The notes under the pieces were generated by a model that was not told the origin of the DNA, made no database searches, and was given only the letters and a program-made list of their open reading frames with translations. Shown here piece by piece: positions 53,759 to 64,000 of a DNA stretch of 64,000 bases; within the stretch, counting starts at the first letter, position 1; the number at the start of each line of letters is the position of its first letter. A program made the translations under genes and the position numbers. Location: NCBI GenBank assembly GCA_963931925.1, contig OZ007569.1, forward strand, positions 7,776,457-7,840,456, in the 5' to 3' direction. This DNA is from Onchidella celtica (Eukaryota; Mollusca; Gastropoda; Systellommatophora; Onchidiidae).

Positions 53759-55343
53759 CAAAACAACAACCAAATACAACATCAACACCATCACCATGGC
53801 AACGACATAGACAACAACAGTAACTAGTAAATATGACGACAACGAGAATAACTGCGTCATTCCATAATAGTGGCTACAACAACAAGGACATCAATAACAA
53901 CAACAAATCGCTGAGAAAGCTGCCAATTTGAAAGATACGAGATATTTTTGCCTTCGCGATTAATTCCTTCCGCATGTCAGTTCTAACTGCGTTTCTGATC
54001 GACTGATGTTATGCAATACCAAGTCCATAACACTTCTTGCAGCCTTATCTAATACTGCGCAATAATTATCATCTGTGAGACTGGAAGGTGACAAAAATAG
54101 AGCTAAACAAAAAATAGCATGGCTAGCACAGGAAACGATCATTTTAGCCAAGAAAGTTCTGTTATCCAGCAGATACACGTGTCCACACCTTTTGACATTT
54201 TCTTGATGTCTGCCGTAATTTGTTCACACATTATTTCCACTTTCTTCGGTTATAATTTCTTACTAGTTTTGTAAGCTTTTTCTCTTTATTTGATATTGAT
54301 TCAATTTGCAAAGGGCAAGGAAAGCATGTTATGAATTATACAATCTGAAATGCGGTAATCCTTAACGATTTTCCCTGTCACGAAACATGTGAAATGTTTT
54401 TACTTTCATTATTCGATTTAATCTCGCCCTACATTCAAAAGTCTCTCTGGACTCTCAAAATGATGATTTCAGGGAGGTATCCACAGTTCAAGTACATTAC
54501 ACCATCATAAAAATTTGCAACTTTTGAAGTTCCTTTGTAGCGAACGTTACAGCTTTTTTCAATTAGCATCGACATCTGCCGCTCTTGCTAGTCACACGAG
54601 AGAACAATGTAGCTTCAGAGACAATAGCGCATGCAATCCAGTTGACCTCTTGAACCCCGTCTAATTCCACCCATAAAATCGTGCACGTGCGTTACTCAAC
54701 TGACCACCTGTGATGGCAGACAATGGCTAGCATTGAGCAAACTAATCACAAGTCTCGTGACACAATAGGACCTGGCAAGGGTAACCATTTCAGCAAATCA
54801 TTGGAGCAGACCGCGTCTGAGGCCCGACTGCTCATAATCTAGAGCAATAAAGATGCTCGTGTGAGTTATCATCCTTAGCCACATCGTGTTCTCTTCTGGT
54901 CATCGGATAATTGATAATTCTGGAATAATTGAAAATTAAAGCAGCCATAGCTAGTGGTCACAACCTTTAGAGATTTGGGAGGGCACGCCTTGAAAAACAC
55001 CGTCCCTCGAGATTTGTACGTTTCAATATTTTGACACGTTTTGTGAACGAGTCAATGAAATATGGCCTTCCTGTGCGAGGAAAAGGCTGCACGATTGTTT
55101 GAGAAAGCTAAAGATAGCGCCTGCGGACGCCAGTGTGAATATTCCCTGGCTTTGAGGCGAGTTAGAACAACAGTCCGAACGCATGCGCAAGATTATTGTG
55201 TCACCATGCAGAAAAGGCGATCCAGGGGTCATTGTTTTGTACGATTTCTAACCAGCGATCTCTCAGAATACTTTGCGGCAATTCCTGAAGTCCATAAGCC
55301 AGGTTGTCCTCTGGCAGGTGAAAATGACATTCCCAGAAGTAAT
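53758..55343. other. non-coding stretch
   Basis: Rich in AAC/GAC trinucleotides at 53760-53910. The 97-codon frame at 55062-55355 runs into the adjacent MITE and has no recognised domain. Confidence 0.5.
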
Positions 55344-55347
55344 TTAA

Positions 55348-55556
55348 CCCTTTAGCAGCCAGTGTACCATATTTGAAATAGGTCACCTGGAGCCAAAATG
55401 CTCTATCTTTGATACACTTACTGTTCCTATTTTATTAAGAAATAATTTTTCCAATTACATATTTATATTTTTGCAATAATATAACTATTTACAATCAGTT
55501 CAGTATGTTATTTCACAAATTTTGGGATTGGCCAGTTTTGTCTGGGCACTAGAGTG
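55348..55556. mobile_element. piggyBac-like MITE (209 bp) with TTAA duplication
   Basis: TTAA at 55344-55347 and 55557-55560. Left end CCCTTTAGCAGCCAG; the reverse complement of the right end is CACTCTAGTGCCCAG (11 of 15 match). TTAA duplication plus a C-C-C-T-T-T-type end is characteristic of piggyBac-like elements. No ORF. A related, more decayed copy is at 39476-39832. Confidence 0.7.
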
Positions 55557-55560
55557 TTAA

Positions 55561-57389
55561 ACAGAAGTTTATATTTAGATTTCTCCAATTTTCAAAAGAT
55601 CCCGATTGTGAAACTTTCAGTCCAAACATCACGCAATTACGCTTTCTCAACAGTATGAAATACACTTTACAAGATCACAGCGAGGGGTTGCTGAGATTGC
55701 ACGAGCTCTGGAGTAATGCAAATGGTTGGGTTTTTTTTTTTTTCGTTTTTTTGTTGTTTTTTAATATCAGAAATTTAAAATGAGCCGTCAATACGAGGGA
55801 CCGGGTGCTCAATTTTTAATCAAATGCAGTTCCTATGGAGAGGATCGACTAATTCCCCAGTCTGGCCGGGCTAAAATAATAGTTGTATAATCAGAAATAT
55901 TTCTGTCCTTAAAAATTGTGCAGACCATACACAAAGTTGCTGCTAAAATAAAATATTTATAGTCTCGTTTTGCAGAAATATTATGTGAAATGACAATTTA
56001 AAAAGATGCGCACAAGAGTCGTGATTTTGTTTAATGTAGCTGTGGCAACCGTCTGACCATAGCAACAGAATTCATGTCCCCGAACCCTTCTGTTTTGGGT
56101 GGGCAAAATTTCCTCTCATATTATGTAAAACTCTTTGGCTGTGACATGTCCTTAGTTTTGTCTTTAACGCATGTTAATAAACATAAAATAAAAGAACAAG
56201 AAATGGAAGACATGAGGAAAGAAAATGTTGGGAATGAGATGAAGAGTATGAGGAAGAAGATAAAAGTGGGTGGATAATGGAAGGTGGAGGGAAGAACGAA
56301 GTGTGGCCAGGAGAATCTCAAATCAAGATTTGTGCACTGAAGGTGTGACTTCAACAAAGCTAGCGCTACCATCTGCAGCCCCGCTCTCGACAGACCATGA
56401 AATATTTTTCTTTGCAATGCAGCGCATCCTGGCCTTCAGAGCGACCCGACGGGGTGCGGTGCACACAGGAGGTCAAGGTGACCTCAGCAAGCGGGGATAA
56501 CACTCGTACTTTATTGCACTGGCCGGTGAGATACTCGCCCATAATTACCGATGTTGCCCGATAATCCACGATTCCTGACGGAAGAACGGGCGAATTCATC
56601 AAAAGTTAACTTTGTGTCTTACTACAGCTAGTAATACTGAGAGATACAAATTTAATGCAACCAATCTTACTTTTTTTTATGGAAAAAATGAAGGGAAAAT
56701 AGATGAATATGTGCGAATAACTGAATAGATTCTGGACAATACCAGTTCACATTTTATTTTTGCTAAATCTTTCTTTCTTCCTGCGTTGATTTGATAAATG
56801 ATTTTTATACATAAAAAATTCCTTTATAAATCTGATTTGTATGAGTTTGTTGTTTGGTTCTGCGTTTGTTTTTTTTTTTTTTCAGTCAATTTTTCGGTCA
56901 AAATGAGAATAACAAAAACATCATCAATAGGGACAATTAAAACTTGTCTTCTACCATTGTCGTCGATGCCGTCGTCACTATCGTTATCATTCTGTCAATG
57001 TCTTTCTCATTGTCAAGACGGTATGCACAACATCACTCCAGTTTCACTATTACCTAATCTGTGTTATCTTCGCCGACAGAGAAGCCAACAGTCCATAGCC
57101 ACTTACCAAGTTGGTGAAACACATTTCCGAAATCGTACGGATCCTGTGGGAAAGGGGCTGTAAGGAAATTATGATTTAATGATTACATTGCTTTGCCATG
57201 AAAACACGACCGCAATTAACGATTTCTGATTTCTTGGGATTCGCTACACTGGCTCGAACGAATACCCCCTTCTGGCCGTAGTCCCGTGTGTCTGATTCAA
57301 CCCCAGTGGACTGATTTCTCACGGGGAACTTAAGGATGAAACAAACGCCAAATGATACTTCACAGCCTCCCCCCTTCAGTCGTGGACAA
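55561..57389. other. non-coding stretch
   Basis: No convincing exon. The frames at 56074-56277 and 56798-57163 are Lys/Glu- or Ser-rich without family features. Confidence 0.5.
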
Positions 57390-57500
57390 TCTGGGAGTCT
57401 AGAAACTCTATCGTTGGCTGAGTTGTTGCTGTCGGGATCAAAAGGTCATGGGTTTGAGTCCTGTCTTCATCCTGGCAGGTTTGAAATGCAGACTGCTAGC
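57390..57500 (+). repeat. possible tRNA-derived SINE head or tRNA relic
   Basis: An A-box-like TGGCTGAGTTG and a B-box-like GGTTTGAGTCC lie about 43 bp apart, as in tRNA-promoter retroposons. The tRNA cloverleaf is not convincing, and no second copy exists in the window. Confidence 0.4.
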
Positions 57501-59644
57501 TGCTGGATAAGCCATCATTATTACAAATTCACTTCTTCGTCGGTCCATCTCTAACGAAACAAAATCTGAGAAATGTAGGGAAATGGAAAAGACGAAGATT
57601 ATCGTTCAATTTCATTTTACTTTTTTTTTATATACAAACGTGAAAATATGACATTTGTCACTGACCGTAAAGCTGTAGAAAAGGATGAGCGCCTGCGGCT
57701 GGTGGTTTCTTTCAATACCTGATAAGATTTCTCTTTCTGTGTTTTCGTCTTCAATAATAGAAAAGAGAGACATTTGAATATTCTCTTCCTTTACAATTAG
57801 AAAATATTCCTTTCAGATGAAAGGGCTTACAATGCAGCCAGTGATGGCAGGATGGACTCACATTTTACTTTATAGTCGCTATAGCAATAGTTGATAAGCT
57901 TGAAGTGACTGAACTGAACAACAGTGACAGATCTCTTCAAAAGTTGCATGTTTTCTACTCATCCACATGATGCAAATCACAGTTTCCCAACTATTGTTGT
58001 TGTTGTTGCTGCTGTTGTTGTTATTGTTGCCGTTGTTCTTTTCTGAATTTCAATATTAACGAATGAAATATTTTTTTAAAAATGAAAAAAGTACTCGCGA
58101 TTGACAGAAATAAAGTGCACACACTATCCAGTATCATAAGTTTTTAACTTTACCATTTCATATAGCAGGAAATAGAAATATGAAGGAAGTAGAAAGGAGA
58201 GATTAATTTTGTTGAACCACAAGGCGTAGCTGAGGAAGAGAATGCAGGTTCTCGCAAATAACCAAAAGCTTGTGCTCGGATGCTTTAATTAGTTGCAAGT
58301 TCTTGGTTGGGATGAAACACTAATGCAAGCTAACAAACAAACAAAAAAAGTAATGTTTGCTGTTATTTTTGTTTTTTGTAGACAGGATGATACGGACAAA
58401 GATTGACAGACAAAATTAAAAAAAAAAAAAAAACGGGCAGAACTAGCCAGCAATTGGATTTAGTCTGACTTCATTCGGTGCAGCAGTACTCGAGCGGTTT
58501 TTGTCCCCATTCCCAGCGGTGACTTCACAGCTGTGTGACATCCCATCATGGTGCATGCTGCAGCGGTAGTATTACTGATGAAGGGGGAGGAGGACCGTAA
58601 GAGGAGCCCCCGCAGCGTGAGATACTGTGGGACGGTTCTTTATGTTTCCCTCTGGCTTCATTCCGTCAAAGACTGCAATACTGCCCTCTTGTATTCTCCT
58701 GGGCCGCCATGAGACAAGGACCGGGGTCCGGTGAAAGGCGGAAGAAGAAAGGGTGTTGAAGAGGAAATGCAGTGGGGGACTGCACAGAGAAGGGTCTCCG
58801 CAGATGTCGCCCTTGTTATTCAAGGGTTATTGCTCTGTGGTCAAGCGGTCAGGCTTTGGGCGAAAATTATGACCATCGATGATGAAAACTAGCCAGATCC
58901 TTGACTGGACTGTGGTCAGTGGCGGGGGGTTCTGATAACCTTCAGGTCAAATCCTCCCAGAAAGTGATGGGGTTTCGGTGGCTGAGAATAGCAATACGAA
59001 ATGAAATCACTGACCAGGGGCTTCATGAACACTCGCTTGGACAGTTTGTCTCTTGATCGAGGAGAGCACGTCACCAGTGACGCAGTGAGAAGTGCGCAGA
59101 CGATATCTTATTTCAGAAACATATTATGTGTATATGATGTATGAATACAAAATGCAAAATATTATTAAAACCACAGAAAAACTGTGGGGTCGCAGCAGGG
59201 CTACAAGCAATGTTAAAATCAGGCAAAAAAGAAAAGGTTGTATGTTGCGAAACCCTGCGTGAGAAATAAAACCCAAACTATACAAAACAAACTAAAGAGA
59301 AGACAGAAAATGCTCAAATTTTCGGCTATCCTCTTTATCGAGAAAAAAAAATGAAACTTTTCTTTTTGCCCGATTTTAATATAAAATACAACATATCCTA
59401 CATAGGCCATAAATAATAAATATCCACTCAGCCATGGGCATGGCTAATGTTGCTATAGTCTCCGCTTCTCTAGCATTACTATTAATTATTCACTTTGTTG
59501 CTGCTACAAGCTGCCACTGTCTATGTCATCTCTCAGTTACCGACGCCACTACCGCCACCAACAGTTGCACGTCACTTTTACTTGCGTTTGCATAACTAAT
59601 GACACGACATCGCTTAGAATTCATTTCCAATTCTGTTCCTCACT
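57501..59644. other. non-coding stretch
   Basis: A TTG-rich run lies at about 57991-58033, and an A-run at about 58420. No gene recognised. Confidence 0.55.
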
Positions 59645-60197
59645 ATATGTGAGTGTGCATGAGAAAACCCGGCATAAGTCGGCAACATGACATTTTGTTA
59701 CAAATTCGACTGCATGACATATAATAAAAGACAAGACATTTCTGATAAATTGAAGACAATGACCCCCCTAAAACAAGATTTTGAGAAAACGGCATTTAAT
59801 CCTGTAAGTGGCAATAGCTAATTAACCAAGTAATATTGGAGTGATTGCTGTTAGGAGACCGTAATCTAATAACTAAGCAATTATAGAGATCATAGTGAGT
59901 AGTGTTCACTGTTCATCTACAGTTTACCCTGTTACATGCCACGGTCCCCTAGCAACAGCCAAGTCGGAAGTTTTTGGATCTCGTTAGGAGACCGTAGTCT
60001 AATTACAAAGCCGTTATAGAAATCACAGTGAGTAGTGTTCACTGCTCGTCTACAGTTTACCTTGTAACATGCCACGGTCCCCTAAACAACAGCCAAGTTG
60101 GAAGTTTGTGTCGGACCCATATTTTCACTTCAAAGCCGTTTTTCTCAAAATCAGCTCTGCCGTCTTATACCGGGTTTTCTCATGCACACTCACATAT
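59645..60197. mobile_element. 553-bp terminal-inverted-repeat element with internal tandem duplication
   Basis: The ends pair over about 38 bp (ATATGTGAGTGTGCATGAG, then AAAACCCGG) with two or three mismatches. A second, inner inverted pair (gattttgagaaaacggc at 59777; gccgtttttctcaaaatc at 60135) lies inside. Between them two tandem copies of about 125 bp (59850-59973 and 59983-60107) start 'gttaggagaccgta' and end 'ggaagttt'. Non-coding MITE-like element. The superfamily is not assigned and no clear target duplication is seen. Confidence 0.75.
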
Positions 60198-61938
60198 GAT
60201 TTCCCTGAATCCCGGGAAAATGCCATGCGGGAAAGATATTGCATGACTTGTTTTATCCCTAGGAAAAGAATCTTATGGTAGAAAGGATCGCACAGCCAGT
60301 GAGTATTTCATGATGGCATTGGCGTGGGATTTTTAAAACCTAAAAATCTGACTAGTTTCCCCGAGTCACCTGTTTTTGTTCACAAGAAAAACAAACTCTC
60401 ACGAGCATCTGTCTCCATGGCTACAACGTATGCTTCTAAGACAAATACCACAGGCTGTCCTCTTATGATTATTATGTCCTGTTATTGCAAATTGTTTTGT
60501 TGCCAGTAAAGGTCACATCGTGTGATGCCTTGTCTGTAATTGCCTCCAGTTCACACCATCACAAGTATAAGAATAATTATCTTCTATTTTGGAATCTACA
60601 ATATTAATCAAACTGTCGGAGTCAAACAGTCCAGTAAAATTAACCAAATAAGCATCACGAAAGAAGGCTTAATTAATAAATATTAATATGACTTCAAAAT
60701 TCCCTCTGTGGAGCTCTATGCACTTGTGCATTTGGCAGTTCTTCTTACAACAGCACACGTTAGTTTGAAATGAGTCCAGGGCAAAAAGTAACAAACGCTT
60801 CTATTTATGTTGATACGTGTGAATAGGTAATATATAAATCTGTATAATTTGACTGGAGATGTGAGACTATCCGATCTCCTCGATCAAGTGCGGGAGAAAC
60901 AATCAAAGAGTGACGAGTTTGTATTTCCTGGGGAGATAGTTCTCGACTGCACGAGAGACCAACTCACACTCACACTAGTACACTAAATAAAGGAATAACA
61001 CAGCTGTAACTTTTGGTCAGAACTGAAGGGCCAAAGATATAATTATATTGTTACAAATTCGACTGCACAATTATTAGGATAGAATAATAGTAGCATATTC
61101 CAATACAAGTGACAATTGCAATATCGATGTATGGCAGCTTCATTCTTCCAGGCTTACTCTAATATAGATAACATTGCAATGTCAGATTTACCTCATAAAA
61201 TAGAATAGGCAACATACGCGCTGACACAATATCTCTACTGGCAACAATTAACAGGGATGCCACTGTAAGTGATTTAATATATACAATAACTCAAGTACTT
61301 ATAGACACAGCTCCACTTTAGAAATACCAGTCATGAGCACTAAACACTTCTACACGCTAAGTTCAGTCCCAATAGTTCACAAATAACTCTGTACAGGTTG
61401 GAGCTCTCAGAATACACACTGCACTTAAGTGAGCCTAAGGAGGAGACGGCCATGGAACAAAATCTCACAATTTGATCCACAAAAATACTTTTTAAAAAAA
61501 ATGGATTTATATGCAAATTTAGTTCATCATCTCTGTATGAGCGTTTCTGATGTTTCGACAGTGCATATCCGTACAACGCACACAATTCGATGTCGTAGAA
61601 CACACACCGGAATACTATATTACTGACCTTGTTAATTTGCATAGTTTTTAAAAATATGAATCGGCTTAGCAGCAAAACAATCCGACTTCTGCTCGGAGGT
61701 TGCGTGATTTGCGCTAATAATATACTTGAGTGTACGACGACCACCAATGGCTACCCCAACCCCTTTTCGCCTGATTAGTCAATCTGACTATCAACCGCCC
61801 ATTGATACAAACTGACTAGACCCTCACGCCCCCCAGGTCCATCTGACTATTCCATGTGTCGTCATTTTATTTAAATTCGTGAACACCATAACACGTTTTG
61901 TTTCAGCAAACCTTCACCAATCGCGCTTTTTGGTAAAC
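60198..61938. other. non-coding stretch
   Basis: The 20-bp block TTGTTACAAATTCGACTGCA at about 61049 repeats one just inside the 59645-60197 element (about 59695). This suggests a related decayed copy. No gene recognised. Confidence 0.5.
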
Positions 61939-61977
61939 ATGTTGTACGGATATGCACTGCCCATATCCATACAACAT
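61939..61977. repeat. hairpin-forming inverted repeat
   Basis: The 16-bp arms ATGTTGTACGGATATG and CATATCCATACAACAT pair with one mismatch around a 7-nt loop. A third copy of the arm (attgtacggatatacac) follows directly, and 'gcatatccgtacaa' also occurs at about 61563. Confidence 0.7.
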
Positions 61978-64000
61978 ATTGTACGGATATACACTTCCTT
62001 TCGTTTTATATTAAAGGGGAAATGTTTTTCATTTATTACAGGACGTTTTAAAGCCCTGCAGTGATGGACATCCATCATTGAGGGCAATATCCCCTTTTCT
62101 CTGCCTGTTTTATTTGTACGGACACGCCAGGATAAAAAGGGGAAAAAACGTGACAGCCAAGAGCCAAGATCAAGATACTACAGACAGATCCGGTGCAACA
62201 CTTGAATCTGGCGTTTGATTTCATGAGTTGAAGAAATCGGACCGTGAGAAAATTTCACCTCTAACCCGTCAATAGCAGATGGCATGGACTGGCGTCCCTG
62301 GCCTTGCATAATGGCGGGCAGTGACGGACCGGAAACGGACCAGAGGGATCATTATGGGTAATGGTGCTGTGGGCCGGGACAAGCAGTGGTGGTTATTGCA
62401 GGGCACCCCCTGGGGTAATCCACCCGGTCACAGATTATGGGTGTTGAATCAAAGCCAGTGGGATTTATCCTTTGGTTATGGAACTGCAGATATGACAATG
62501 AGACTGAGAGAAGTGTGCAATGTAAATTGTTATACGCTGAGAGAGAGAGAGAGAGAAAGAGACAGAGGGACAGATAGACAGGGAAAGGAGGAGAAATAAG
62601 ACAGACAGAAAGTGAGCACAAACAGACAGATAGACAGACAGAGAATGACTGGGTGCCAGTTGTCTTGCCAGAGAGTGACACCAGTGAAATAGTACATCAT
62701 AAAACTCTTACAGATGGCGGGAAGTTGAATTATAAACTAAGGAAAGTGGATGAAAGCAAAACTGACCAGGCCAGCTGGGAATAAAATCTGGAAATGCCAT
62801 GCAATGAGGAAGTGGGCTATGATGAAAGTTGTTTCGCTACTTCCATCTTGAAAATGGCATCTGGCACTCTGTTGTATCGCAATTAATGTTGTTTTCCTTT
62901 GTCTGAGGTTGGAATAACATTTGGACACTAAACAACCTGGAATTAAAATGTCCACAGATGCAAAACAATTTGCATGGTCTTCTGTTTCAATTGTTGAACT
63001 GGCTCTGGTCACCTTCGAAATGACAAGAAGTAACTGTTTTTCTTTGTACATGCATTTATAGGTTGTGCTTTCCCCCACTCCAAGTGGGTCCACATCGCGA
63101 CTCGACCTTCCTGAAACATGCTAGACTTACTATGCCTTGGTTTAAAAAACGTTTATACACATGTACAATCTTTCCAGATTTCTACAAAAGAATTTTACCA
63201 ATGTAAATTTCTGAAATTTATATTGACGAAGCTTTGAATATCAAACACATAAAAGTGCCCAAATCGACCGTGCAAGGCGCAAAATGGCCGCTTTCGTGCC
63301 CACGCGCGATAAAGCTCAAAAACTCAAATTCCCCTCTCGCTGTAAAGAAAGAAGTGTGGAGGAAATTTCTGTTCAAGTTTCATCAGTGGAGATAATTATG
63401 CTGAAGAAGGAGGGGGGAAGAGGGTTCAACAAAACTGCCTCACATGGGAATAGAACTTTCCTACGGCCATGGACTGGTCGTCTATGTCAATGTGAGGTTC
63501 AGCTACGAAACAATACCGTTGCACTGCTACCACCGTAAAATATAGAGGTATAATTTTGCCAGAAAACTAAAACCACAGCAACACGACATAATATTGACCA
63601 GAAAACAAACGAAAATAGAGTGAAACATACGCGCCCATACGATGGAAGGTCTTGTTTCCCGTGAGCATCACCACAACAACACCTACATCACCCACACTGA
63701 TCAAGTACCTTAAAGTTTCTTCTGTTTACACCGTGGCTGTTTAATTTTCACGATTGTTGATTTAATTATATTCCAAGAATAGTTACATTTGTTTATAGAC
63801 AATTCGTTGGGGATTTGAAGGTGGGGGGATTTGGCGGCTTGATAGATGAGGGGATTGGTCAGAAGTACAGAGGTTACAAAGAGTCCCCGGAGAGAGATGG
63901 ATTTGGAGATTTCAACTTCATTCAAAGTCTTTTCATATTATTGTCAGCATCACCCCCGCTACACCTACAACACCTGTACTGATTAAACCTTTAAAATGTA
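61978..64000. other. non-coding stretch
   Basis: A GA/GACA-rich microsatellite lies at about 62540-62645. The frame at 62321-62599 is less AT-rich upstream of that repeat but carries no recognised domain. No gene or element identified to the window end. Confidence 0.5.

Noticed and set aside
55062..55355. 97-codon ORF (MAFLCEEKAARLF...)
   Set aside because: It crosses into the piggyBac-like MITE at 55348 and has no recognisable domain; kept only as intergenic sequence.
58835..58965. tRNA-like motifs (ggtcaagcggtc, ggtcaaatcc)
   Set aside because: No cloverleaf and poor A/B box spacing; not supported as a tRNA gene or SINE.

Overview
This window is animal nuclear DNA: AT-rich, gene-poor, full of di- and tetranucleotide microsatellites, tRNA-derived SINEs, MITEs and LTR and non-LTR retrotransposons, with no bacterial-style gene packing. 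A divergent intronless rhodopsin-class receptor together with the SINE types suggests a marine invertebrate, possibly a gastropod mollusc. That assignment is an inference of modest confidence.

Layout. 1-5.8 kb: non-coding, with a TCCA microsatellite, a small TIR element (2685-2936) and two GA tracts. 5.86-6.90 kb: the only convincing host gene, a single-exon 7TM receptor on the minus strand. 9.5-14.3 kb: element 1, a 5'-truncated Ty3/gypsy-type retroelement on the plus strand whose single ORF runs integrase, RT, RNase H, with integrase first as in the Gmr1-like clade. It has one LTR and sits between two perfect 191-bp direct repeats. 17.2-35.7 kb: a nested retrotransposon complex. The outer shell is element 3, minus strand, delimited by a 5-bp duplication (CTGTT) at 17202 and 35663. 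A LINE (25674-29644, 12-bp target duplication) sits in its 3' untranslated region. A very young LTR element, element 2 (17615-24888, minus strand, 5-bp duplication TGTAC), sits in its 3' LTR. Element 2 has gag, protease, the integrase zinc domain, RT and RNase H in Gmr1 order, but its whole integrase catalytic core is deleted. The right half of element 3 is a jumble of LTR fragments in both orientations, including an LTR-PBS-LTR junction and a fold-back that carries a pol fragment between inverted half-LTRs. 36-64 kb: no convincing gene. It holds SINE copies with exchanged 3' tails, hAT-like and piggyBac-like non-autonomous elements, a 553-bp TIR element with an internal tandem duplication, a 79-nt near-perfect palindrome and long tetranucleotide arrays.

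How it fits together. All three LTR elements share the same polypurine tract core (GGGGTGGGGGAT), TGTCA-type LTR starts and an integrase-before-RT order, so this locus has collected several lineages of one Gmr1-like clade. Their primer sites differ (tRNA-Pro-like in element 2, tRNA-Cys-like in element 3). Insertion order read from nesting: element 3 first; the LINE and element 2 later, with element 2 the most recent because its LTRs differ at about two substitutions plus a C-run length change. Nothing here is a CRISPR, operon or prokaryotic system.
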